A stretch of DNA of 64,000 nt, from the NCBI RefSeq assembly GCF_004349215.1, contig NZ_SMKU01000004.1, positions 30,426 through 94,425 of the forward strand. The letters run 5' to 3'. The translations under genes were made by a program, and so were the position numbers. This DNA comes from Actinomadura rubrisoli. GTDB lineage: Bacteria > Actinomycetota > Actinomycetes > Streptosporangiales > Streptosporangiaceae. Positions 36,769 through 44,645 of the stretch are shown piece after piece. Positions within the stretch are counted from its first letter, which is position 1. Each line of letters starts with the position of its first letter. The notes under the pieces are model-generated. The model did not search any database and was not told the DNA's origin. It worked only from the letters and a program-made list of their open reading frames with translations.

Positions 36769-37790
36769 TCCCCACCATCTACTGCCCGATCGGCCCGGCC
36801 GTGCACCCCGCCTCCCGCCTGGTCGACGACCAGGTCACCGGCTGGGTGTCGAGGTCCGGCCTGTGCTCGGAGCCCGGTCAGCTCGACCGGCTGGCCGGGA
36901 CGAAGGCGGGCATGCTCACCGGGCAGATCCTGCCGAACGCCCCCCAGGACCGGCTCGCCGTCGTGACCAGGTTCTTCGCCTGGCTGTTCGTCTTCGACGA
37001 CGCCCACTACGACGAAGTGGACACCCTTCCCGACGCGGCCCGCCTGGCGGCGGTGGCCGGCCGGCTCGTGCGCGTCCTGGAGGCTCCCGACGGGGCCGCG
37101 GTCGCCGGCACGCCGTTCGAACGCAGCCTCCACGACATCAAAGAGCAACTGGCACTGATCGCCTCACCCACGCAGATCGACCGATGGGCCACCGCACTCC
37201 GCGCCTACCTGTTCAGCCTGGTCTGGAAAGCAGCCAACCGCCGGACCGGGATCGTACCGAGCCTCGACGACTACACCTGCATGCGGATCCACGGTGGCGC
37301 CGTCATGACCACCGTGGTCCTGCTGGACATCGCCGACGGCTACCAGGTGCCCGACAAGGAATTCTCCACCACCGCCCTTCGCGCCCTGATGGAGATGACC
37401 TCGCTCCTGGTCAGCTGGGACAACGACCTGCTCTCCAGGCAGAAGGAACAACGGACCGCCGACCGCCAGAACCTCGTCGACGTGCTGGCCGCCGAGCGCG
37501 GCCACTCCATCACCGAGGCGCTCGACGCGGCCCTGCGGGTACGCGACCAGGTCCTGATCCGGTTCCTGGATCTGCGTGACCGCGTCATGCCGACGGCCAG
37601 CAAGGAGACACGCCGGTTCCTGCACTCCATGGCCCAGTGGATCCGCGCCAACCTCGATTGGAGCACCCAGACCGAGCGCTACCACCTGAACCCTTCCATG
37701 GCCTCGGCAATGATCACCGCCCTGCCCACGACGCCCCGGGGCCGCCCGCCGATCCCGTCGATCGCCTGGTGGTGGGCCGATGACACATGA
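36765..37790 (+). CDS. Class I terpene synthase
   Basis: A 341-residue terpene cyclase starting at GTG 36765 within a GTGA overlap. The Asp-rich motif is FVFDDAHYDE (D78-E84) and the NSE/DTE metal motif is NDLLSRQKE (N220, S224, E228). An ERYHLNP near the C-terminus corresponds to the conserved RY pair. Length and motifs fit bacterial sesquiterpene or methyl-terpene synthases; no prenyl-methyltransferase is nearby, so a plain C15 (or C10/C20) cyclase is likely. Product unknown. It is the last gene of the three-gene terpene operon. Confidence 0.88.
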   Translation: MIPTIYCPIGPAVHPASRLVDDQVTGWVSRSGLCSEPGQLDRLAGTKAGMLTGQILPNAPQDRLAVVTRFFAWLFVFDDAHYDEVDTLPDAARLAAVAGRLVRVLEAPDGAAVAGTPFERSLHDIKEQLALIASPTQIDRWATALRAYLFSLVWKAANRRTGIVPSLDDYTCMRIHGGAVMTTVVLLDIADGYQVPDKEFSTTALRALMEMTSLLVSWDNDLLSRQKEQRTADRQNLVDVLAAERGHSITEALDAALRVRDQVLIRFLDLRDRVMPTASKETRRFLHSMAQWIRANLDWSTQTERYHLNPSMASAMITALPTTPRGRPPIPSIAWWWADDT

Positions 37791-37914
37791 CCGGCCGATC
37801 ACCCGGGCGGCCATGCCGCACAGGGCGAGGGCGGTAACGCCGTAAGGAACAGACTCAAGAGAACGACCGCGACCGCCCCAGAAATTGAGCTTTCGACGCA
37901 GTCGATCGAGTGCG

Positions 37915-39537
37915 TCAGAAGGGGAGGGGCTGGTGGGTTGCGAAGGTGGCCACGTCGGTTTCCAGGGCCCGGGCGGTCGCGAGAAGGTCGGGTAGGAGGC
38001 GTTCGCGCGTCCGCTCGGCCGGTTCGCGGCCGGCGGGGGCGGCGATGTTGAGGGACGCGACGACGCGGCCGGCGGCGTGGATGGGGGCCGCTATCGATCT
38101 CAGCCCCGTCTCCAGTTCCTGGTCGACGAGGGCGTGCCCGTCGGCGCGGGCGGCGGTGACGGCCTGCCGCAGGTCGGTTTCGCCGGTCAGCGTGCGGGGG
38201 GTGAGGGGCTGGCGGTCGGCGCGGGCGATCAGGGCGGCCGCCTCGGTGTCGGGGAGGCCGGCCAGGAGGACGCGGCCCATCGCGGTGACATGGGCGGGGA
38301 GGCGGGTGCCGACGCTGATCTCGACCCGCATGAGCCGTGACGCCTGGGCGCGGGCGACGTAGCGGATGTCCGCTGCGTCCAGGACGGCGACCGAGGCCGA
38401 GTCGCGGACCTTCGCCACGAGGGCGCGCAGGTGGGGACGGGCCAGTTCCTCGAACGTCAGCCTGCTGACCTCGCGGTAGCCGAGGTCGAGGACGCGGGGC
38501 GGGAGGCGGTAGCGGCGGCCCGTCTCGCGGGCGTAGCCGAGGCCGGCCAGCGTCAGCAGGGCCCGGCGGGCGGTGGCGCGGGGCTGGCCCGTCGCGGCGG
38601 CGGCCTCGGAGATCGTCAGCCCGTCCGGCCGCGTGCCGATGGCGTGGAGGACGGCCAGGCCGCGGTCCAGGGACTGCAGGAACTCCGCTCCCAGCCGCGC
38701 CTTCAGCTCGCCGCCCGCGCCGGTTCGGGGCGCGGGGGTGCCGCCCGGGCGCCGGTGGGTCAGCGCCTTCTCCATCTCGGCGGCGCACGCGGTGACCAGG
38801 GGGCGGGCATAGGCGCGCAAGGACCCGGGCGTGTGGCGGCTGGTGTGGCTCACCACGCTCAGGGCGAGGACGGCGGCGCCCGCGGCGTCCCGGACGGGGA
38901 CCGCGACGGCGACGAGGTCCGGCTCGATGAGCTGGTCGTCGATCGACCAGCCGGACGCGCGGAAGTCCTCGACCCGGCCGCGCAGGACCGGCACCGCGGC
39001 GGGTTCCGTGGCCGGGACGATGGAGAAGGGACGGTCGGTGCCGCCGGTGACGCGCCCCTCCCAGGCGCGCCACCGCTCCTCGTCCCATTCCGCCGCGAAG
39101 ATCGGGCCGGGGGCGCAGCGCTCGGCGGGCAGCAGGTCGCCGACCTTGAAGGCGACCGCCACGGACCGGCTGTGCCGGGACTGGCCGACGATGCGGACGC
39201 CGTCCGCGTCGGGGACGGCGAGCGAGACCGACTCGTCCAGCGCGGTGGCCAGCTCCGCGATGCGCCGGGCCAGGGACCCATCGGGGTCCAGGCCCGACAG
39301 GTAGAGGTTCCCGATCCGCATCATCCGGGGCGTCGCGGCCACGTCCCGGCCCTGCCGGCGCAGGTAGCCGGTCTCGGCGAGGGTGCCGACGACGCGGTCG
39401 ACGGTCGAGCGGGCCAGGCCCGTGGCCGTGACCAGGTCGGCGGGGCGCAGGGGGCCGCCGGCGACGCCGAAGACCTCCATGACCTGCAGCCCGCGTTGCA
39501 GCGGCCCGACCGGATGGGCTTCCCGCATGGTTGACAT
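37915..39537 (-). CDS. Tandem (double) IclR-family regulator
   Basis: A 540-residue protein made of two complete IclR modules. Module 1: wHTH at ~10-70 (LQRGLQVMEVFGVAGGPLRP, GLARSTVDRVVGTLAETGYL) and effector domain to ~255. Module 2: wHTH from ~285 (LDRGLAVLHAIGTRPDGLTI, RATARRALLTLAGLGYARE) and effector domain to the end. Such doubled regulators are known in actinomycete beta-ketoadipate control (PcaR-type). Divergent from the CoA-transferase genes, separated by 72 bases containing a GTTC-N7-GAAC dyad. Start at ATG 39537. Confidence 0.85.
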   Translation of the reverse strand: MSTMREAHPVGPLQRGLQVMEVFGVAGGPLRPADLVTATGLARSTVDRVVGTLAETGYLRRQGRDVAATPRMMRIGNLYLSGLDPDGSLARRIAELATALDESVSLAVPDADGVRIVGQSRHSRSVAVAFKVGDLLPAERCAPGPIFAAEWDEERWRAWEGRVTGGTDRPFSIVPATEPAAVPVLRGRVEDFRASGWSIDDQLIEPDLVAVAVPVRDAAGAAVLALSVVSHTSRHTPGSLRAYARPLVTACAAEMEKALTHRRPGGTPAPRTGAGGELKARLGAEFLQSLDRGLAVLHAIGTRPDGLTISEAAAATGQPRATARRALLTLAGLGYARETGRRYRLPPRVLDLGYREVSRLTFEELARPHLRALVAKVRDSASVAVLDAADIRYVARAQASRLMRVEISVGTRLPAHVTAMGRVLLAGLPDTEAAALIARADRQPLTPRTLTGETDLRQAVTAARADGHALVDQELETGLRSIAAPIHAAGRVVASLNIAAPAGREPAERTRERLLPDLLATARALETDVATFATHQPLPF

Positions 39538-39581
39538 CACCCCGGCGACGACGGAGACTTCCTCCGCGATTATGAAGTAAA

Positions 39582-39596
39582 GTTCACTGGGCGAAC
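39582..39596. promoter_or_regulatory. IclR-type operator candidate
   Basis: GTTC (39582-39585) and GAAC (39593-39596), separated by seven bases, lie just upstream of the CoA-transferase ATG and downstream (divergent) of the regulator start. Confidence 0.5.
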
Positions 39597-39609
39597 AAGA
39601 GGGGCGGGC

Positions 39610-40359
39610 ATGGACAAGGTGGTGGCCACCGCCGCGGCGGCCGTGGCGGACGTGCCGGACGGCGCGTCGCTGGCCGTGGGCGGGTTCGGGCTGAGCGGCG
39701 TGCCGAACGTCCTCATCGAGGCGCTGCACGCCGCCGGGCCCGGCGGGCTGAGCGTGGTGTCGAACAACTGCGGCGTCGACGGCGGGGGCCTCGGGATCCT
39801 GCTGGAGGCGGGGCGGATCGTCCGGGTGACGGGTTCCTACATCGGCGACAACAAGGCGTTCGCCCGCAAGTACCTGGGCGGGGAGGTCGAGGTCGAGCTG
39901 ATCCCGCAGGGCACGCTCGCCGAGCGGCTGCGGGCGGGCGGCTGCGGCATCCCGGCCTTCTTCACCCCCGCCGGGGTCGGGACGCCCGTCGCCGAGGGCG
40001 GGCTGCCGTGGCGGTACGCGGCCGACGGCACCGTCGCGGTCGCCTCCCCCGCCAAGGAGGTCCGCGAGTTCGACGGCACCCCGTACGTGCTGGAGCGCGG
40101 CATCACCACCGACTTCGCGCTGGTGCGGGCGCTGCGCGGGGACCGCCACGGCAACCTGGTGTTCGCCAAGTCCTCGCGGAACTTCAACCCGCTCGCGGCG
40201 ATGGCCGGACGGACGACGATCGCCGAGGTGGAGCGGCTCGTGGACGACCTCGACCCGGACGAGGTCCATCTTCCGGGCGTGTTCGTCCAGCGGGTGCTGC
40301 CGTTGACCGGCGAGCAGGCGGCGGCCAAGGGGATCGAGAAGAGGACGGTGCGCGCCTGA
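39610..40359 (+). CDS. 3-oxoacid CoA-transferase subunit A
   Basis: A 249-residue alpha subunit of a family I CoA-transferase. Landmarks: [41 protein letters not shown], and [22 protein letters not shown]. It forms a complex with the B subunit and moves CoA from succinyl-CoA to a 3-oxoacid such as 3-oxoadipate or acetoacetate. Pairing with a double IclR regulator favours the 3-oxoadipate role (PcaI), but no other pca genes are in view, so ScoA remains possible. Confidence 0.88.
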   Translation: MDKVVATAAAAVADVPDGASLAVGGFGLSGVPNVLIEALHAAGPGGLSVVSNNCGVDGGGLGILLEAGRIVRVTGSYIGDNKAFARKYLGGEVEVELIPQGTLAERLRAGGCGIPAFFTPAGVGTPVAEGGLPWRYAADGTVAVASPAKEVREFDGTPYVLERGITTDFALVRALRGDRHGNLVFAKSSRNFNPLAAMAGRTTIAEVERLVDDLDPDEVHLPGVFVQRVLPLTGEQAAAKGIEKRTVRA

Positions 40360-40991
40360 TGGCCTGGACCCGTGACGACATGGCGGCCCGCGCGGCCGCC
40401 GAGCTGGCCGACGGCGACTACGTGAACCTCGGCATCGGCCTGCCCACGCTCGTGCCGGGCCACGTGCCGCCCGGCGTGCACGTCGTCCTGCACTCCGAGA
40501 ACGGGATCCTGGGCGTCGGGCCCTACCCGCGCGAGGACGAGGTCGACCCCGATCTGATCAACGCGGGCAAGGAGACCGTCACCGTCCTGCCAGGCGCCTC
40601 CTTCTTCGACTCGTCCCTGTCGTTCGGGATGATCCGCGGCGGCCACATCGACACCGCGATCCTGGGCGCCATGCAGGTCTCGGCGGGCGGCGACCTCGCG
40701 AACTGGATGATCCCCGGGGCGATGGTCCGGGGCATGGGCGGGGCGATGGACCTGGTCCACGGGGCGCGCCGGGTGATCGTGCTGACCACCCACAACGCCA
40801 AGGACGGCACGCCGAAGATCGTCGAGGAGTGCGATCTGCCGCTGACGGGGCGGCGGTGCGTCCACCGGATCATCACCGACCTGGCCGTGCTGGACGTCAC
40901 CCCGGCCGGTCTCGTCCTGGTCGAGACCGCCCCCGGCGTGACCCCGGAGGAGGTCGCGGAGCGGACCGGCGCGAAGGTCACCCGCGCCTGA
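40359..40991 (+). CDS. 3-oxoacid CoA-transferase subunit B
   Basis: A 210-residue beta subunit. The catalytic Glu lies in [10 protein letters not shown], the standard motif of this subunit. [15 protein letters not shown] precedes it and the C-terminus has [16 protein letters not shown]. The ATG overlaps the A-subunit stop (TGATG, one base), ensuring balanced production of both subunits. Same metabolic role and uncertainty (PcaJ versus ScoB) as subunit A. Confidence 0.9.
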   Translation: MAWTRDDMAARAAAELADGDYVNLGIGLPTLVPGHVPPGVHVVLHSENGILGVGPYPREDEVDPDLINAGKETVTVLPGASFFDSSLSFGMIRGGHIDTAILGAMQVSAGGDLANWMIPGAMVRGMGGAMDLVHGARRVIVLTTHNAKDGTPKIVEECDLPLTGRRCVHRIITDLAVLDVTPAGLVLVETAPGVTPEEVAERTGAKVTRA

Positions 40992-41010
40992 CGGCCCGCC
41001 GCCGGCACGG

Positions 41011-43605
41011 TCATTCGGCCGAATCCTGCTCCGCTGGGGCGCCCTCGTCCTCCGCCGGGGGCGCCTGCCGCGTGTCCCGGCCCCGGCGTCCCTTGCGGCG
41101 GTGCCCCTTCGGCTTGTCGCCGACCAGCGTGAGGAGCACGTCCGCGGCGGACCTGACCTTGGCGGCGTTGTCGTTGTCATCGAGGACGTTCCCGGAGCTG
41201 TTCAGGTCTCGGAGCCGCCTGATCTGATCTGATATGGCCCTCAGGCTCCATTCCAGATACTGCTTCTTGAATTCCTGGGCGACGATCGGCCCGAACTTCT
41301 CCTCGCAGAGGGCGTCGACGAGATTGTTCGTCCAGTTGTGGCCGTCGTTCAACGACTTGCGCGACGCGATGGCGTAGGCGAGCGACGCCACGACCTCCAC
41401 CGCGACGTCGGCCCTTGTCAGCATCTGCCGCTTGCTGAGGTCGTCGTAGACGAGGGTCGAGCTCTCGCCGCGGAGGACGGCCTCGACGATGTGCTCGACG
41501 ATGGAGGCCGCGGATTGCGGTGTACCGGTGTGCTGGTGCTCGGACGGCGCCTCGCGCGGCGGGGCATCCGAACCCTGCGGCGGCGCCACCGGAGGGTTCG
41601 CCGCCGTGCGCCGAACGCCTCTGGAGTCCAGCCACATCTCGGCGTAGAGGTCATTCGACAGGTCATGGGCATTGGAGAGGCTCTCGATAAGGGCTTTCTC
41701 CACGGTCGGGTTCTCGTGCAGGCACGCCTTCGGGAGAAGGCCGCTGAGGATATCGGTCGCCCTGCCGGGGACGTCGTGCCACGACTGGGCGCGCAGATGA
41801 TGGGCCAGCTCGATGATCATCTGGTTCCGGTTCGGCCAGGAACGGGACCAGTGGTGTTCGAACGATTCCTCATATTCCGGCCAATGCTCGGGTGCCGCCT
41901 CCATCATCCAGCGCGGACGGTGGCTGGTCGCCAGCAGCACGACATCGATCATCGCCTGCATGCGGTGATCGGCGGGAGTGAGCCCGGACAGGACGCTGCC
42001 CCAATAGCCGGCGCCGGCCGGTTCGCAGCCCTTGCCGGAGAGCAACCAGCCGATGAATCCGTCCGCGGCGAGGTCGAGCCTGCCCGTCAGCGAGGCGATG
42101 TTGAGCACCGCGGCGACGCAACTGTCGCCGTGCCGAGCGAAGTCCTCCATCACCGCCGCGTTGACAGGTTCGCCTTTCGGCAGTCTCAAGAGCAGATCAA
42201 GGGGGATCATCAGTTCGGCGGGCAGCCGCTGCCGGCCCCATGCCTGCTCCGCTCGTCCTGCTTCACCGGCGAGGAGGGCGTAGACCAGTGCGAGGGCGAC
42301 GGGGCCGTCGCCCGTCAGCGCCGCCTCGGTGGAGGGATGGGTGCCTGGGTCGGGGGCGACCTGCGTCGCGAGGAGCTGCGCGATCGCGTCGAGTCCTCGC
42401 GACAGCTGCGCGTTCTCGTCGGGCCTGGCCTTGACCAGGGTCGCGAGGAGCTTGTCGACGTCCCGCTCGCCGGGCAGGGCCCGGAGCAGCGGTGCCAGCC
42501 GGGCTCCCTCCTTCCACAGGAGCCTCGTGGACATGGCGGCCAGTAGAGTCCACCACGGCTTCAGTTCCTTCGGGGCGACGACCGGCAGCCACTTCGCGAT
42601 GCGTTCGATGTCCTTGCTCTGCGCCTTGGGGAGCAGCTTCCGGAGCGCGATCTCCGCCTCGTCGTCGGGGAGGCCGCCTTCGTCGAGCCACTCGCGCAGG
42701 TCCGCCAGGGTGGGATTCCCCTGGCGGAGACCGTGCTCGCGGTCGAGCCGCTTCTCGATCCTGCCGAGCGTGTCGTAGACCACATGGGGGTCGTCGAACA
42801 TCTGCGGAGCCGTCTGGTACGCCAGCCCGCCGATCACCCGCGTGGGCTCGAAGCGGTCGAGCATGGCGTCCAGCCGGCTGGCGAAGGCGCTGACCGGCAG
42901 GTCCGCGGCGGACCCCTCCCACGGCACCTCCACCATGCCCGCCTCGCCGGCACGCCGCGAGAAGCACATCCGGAGGATGTGGCGGGTGGCGCCGTTGGCC
43001 CAGGTGGTGGCGGTGATCTTGGCGCGGTAGCCGTACGGCAGGAGCGAGACCGCGGCGTCGAGATAGCGCAGCCGGTCATCGGTGGTGGACTGCTCGGCCC
43101 CCGTGACGCAGAGCCGTTCCTTGTGGAGGAGGCGGGCGGCCACGGACGTGGGCGCCGCGCCCAGCCGCGCCAGGTCCGCCGCGACCGTCGCGGCGTTGAA
43201 CCCGGGCACATCGACATGCAGCAAAGAGCCTTCTCCGGCCTCGGGCAAAGAGACCGGATGCAACGCCTGATAGAGGTTGTAGTAGGAAAGAGGATTTCCT
43301 TCCAGCACGTTGTAGGGGAAGAGGAAGAACTGGGTCGGCGCGATCCTTCTCCCGGTTCCGTCGTACGCGTCCGACTGGGTCTGGATGGCCAGGCCGATAT
43401 GAGGTTCATGGGCGACGTCGACGGTGATGATGGTGACCCGGGGCAGGTCGGCCGGCGCTTCGGCCGTGCCCGGGGAGAACCGGGTGATGATCCTCTTGAA
43501 ATGGCCCGGGCGGAGCTTCCCCCTGCTGCACGACAGGACGGTGTAGTCGTCCCTGGCCCCCGGCCGCTCGCTCCACAGCGCCCATTCCATCGTGATCGTC
43601 GCCAT
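41011..43605 (-). CDS. GAP1-like GTPase-associated protein
   Basis: An 864-residue protein lying 10 bases after the GTPase gene. The first ~150 residues (MEWALWSERPGARDDYTVLS, SRGKLRPGHFKRI) resemble the N-terminal module of the 'GTPase-associated protein 1' families described in bacterial NTP-dependent conflict systems. The middle and C-terminus are a long helical-repeat region, ending with a basic low-complexity tail (GHRRKGRRGRDTRQ) and acidic end. No catalytic motif seen. It probably works with the adjacent GTPase and the vWA-like protein. Assignment rests mainly on gene context and N-terminal resemblance, so moderate certainty. Confidence 0.6.
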   Translation of the reverse strand: MATITMEWALWSERPGARDDYTVLSCSRGKLRPGHFKRIITRFSPGTAEAPADLPRVTIITVDVAHEPHIGLAIQTQSDAYDGTGRRIAPTQFFLFPYNVLEGNPLSYYNLYQALHPVSLPEAGEGSLLHVDVPGFNAATVAADLARLGAAPTSVAARLLHKERLCVTGAEQSTTDDRLRYLDAAVSLLPYGYRAKITATTWANGATRHILRMCFSRRAGEAGMVEVPWEGSAADLPVSAFASRLDAMLDRFEPTRVIGGLAYQTAPQMFDDPHVVYDTLGRIEKRLDREHGLRQGNPTLADLREWLDEGGLPDDEAEIALRKLLPKAQSKDIERIAKWLPVVAPKELKPWWTLLAAMSTRLLWKEGARLAPLLRALPGERDVDKLLATLVKARPDENAQLSRGLDAIAQLLATQVAPDPGTHPSTEAALTGDGPVALALVYALLAGEAGRAEQAWGRQRLPAELMIPLDLLLRLPKGEPVNAAVMEDFARHGDSCVAAVLNIASLTGRLDLAADGFIGWLLSGKGCEPAGAGYWGSVLSGLTPADHRMQAMIDVVLLATSHRPRWMMEAAPEHWPEYEESFEHHWSRSWPNRNQMIIELAHHLRAQSWHDVPGRATDILSGLLPKACLHENPTVEKALIESLSNAHDLSNDLYAEMWLDSRGVRRTAANPPVAPPQGSDAPPREAPSEHQHTGTPQSAASIVEHIVEAVLRGESSTLVYDDLSKRQMLTRADVAVEVVASLAYAIASRKSLNDGHNWTNNLVDALCEEKFGPIVAQEFKKQYLEWSLRAISDQIRRLRDLNSSGNVLDDNDNAAKVRSAADVLLTLVGDKPKGHRRKGRRGRDTRQAPPAEDEGAPAEQDSAE

Positions 43606-43615
43606 GGGGCGCCCC

Positions 43616-44644
43616 CTAACGCCGGGTCATCTCGCCGAGCCACAGAAGCGGTTCCAGCACGTTGATCGGATGGATGTCCCCCCGGATCGTGTACTCCTGC
43701 TCCTGCGTCGGATGCGGGACGACGTTCTGGAAGTTCGCGGCCCGGAACCGGGTGGCCGTCCGGGCCAGGTAGAAGCCGACGGACGAGGTGGCGAAGTAGC
43801 GCACCCGGTCGGGGGCGAAGGAGGCTTTGATCGCGTCATGGACCATGAGCGCGCTCCGGGTCGGCGAGAGGTTCCCGAGCTCCCGGAAGAGCGCCTCGGC
43901 CTTGTCCTCCCTGACCCGGGGGAAGAGATGCGGATCGCCCGGGTCGGCCGTGAGGTACCTTCGCCTGTACGCGGTATGGAAGACCTTCGGGTCGTCCAGC
44001 TTCGTGATGCAGACGGCGAGGAAATGCGGGAGATGCCTGCCGTCGAGCGTCCCGTCGCCGCCGGCGCGGTGGACGATGTTCTGCAGCACCCACTGGAAGT
44101 GCCGGAACTCGTCGCCCTTCTTGTTCTCGCGGACCGGGTCGAACAGGTAGACGATGCCGTCGCAGCTGGAGAGCTGGTCGATGAGCTCTTCCGGGTCGCC
44201 GCCGGTGCCGCCGCCGATGTCGTTGAAGCCGAGGTCGATCCCGCTGTCGGTCTCGTCGTCCTCGGTCGTCCCCTTGAAGAGGGTGCCCGCGGCGTCGAGG
44301 ATGTCGAGCTGGAAATGCAGCGGGACGGGCTCGACCCGCTTGCGCCAGCGGCCGCCGACGGTCTGCTCGGTCTCCCCCATGACCGTCCAGCTCAGGTTCT
44401 GGATGCCCTCGGTCTTGCTCGGGAAGCGGCGCTGCCGGGTGAGCGTGTCGGTCTTCTGGGTCAGGAAGTCCACGGATTCCTGGTCGGCGCCTCCGATGTT
44501 CCACTTCCCGCTCTGGGTGACCGCGACGAAGAGCGCGGCCAGATAGGACGTCTTGCCGCTGCCCGAAGCGCCCCACAGCCCGATCTTGGCCATCTTCGTC
44601 ATGGGGCCGGGCCGCTCGTTCGTCGCACCGGTCTTCATGGTCAC
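43616..44644 (-). CDS. TRAFAC-like P-loop GTPase of conflict operon
   Basis: A 342-residue GTPase. Walker A is GASGSGKTS (G25-S33); the G3 DxxG is in LDILDAAG; the G4 motif is TKLD in AVCITKLDDP. LSSCDGIVYLFDPV is the typical beta-strand before the G4 region. It resembles the 'double-GTPase' proteins found with GAP1 partners. It begins one base after the stop of the zinc-ribbon/vWA-like gene and is followed by GAP1, so all three form one operon. No membrane segment. Likely a nucleotide-controlled switch in a defence or stress response; the target is unknown. Confidence 0.72.
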   Translation of the reverse strand: MTMKTGATNERPGPMTKMAKIGLWGASGSGKTSYLAALFVAVTQSGKWNIGGADQESVDFLTQKTDTLTRQRRFPSKTEGIQNLSWTVMGETEQTVGGRWRKRVEPVPLHFQLDILDAAGTLFKGTTEDDETDSGIDLGFNDIGGGTGGDPEELIDQLSSCDGIVYLFDPVRENKKGDEFRHFQWVLQNIVHRAGGDGTLDGRHLPHFLAVCITKLDDPKVFHTAYRRRYLTADPGDPHLFPRVREDKAEALFRELGNLSPTRSALMVHDAIKASFAPDRVRYFATSSVGFYLARTATRFRAANFQNVVPHPTQEQEYTIRGDIHPINVLEPLLWLGEMTRR

Positions 44645-44645
44645 C

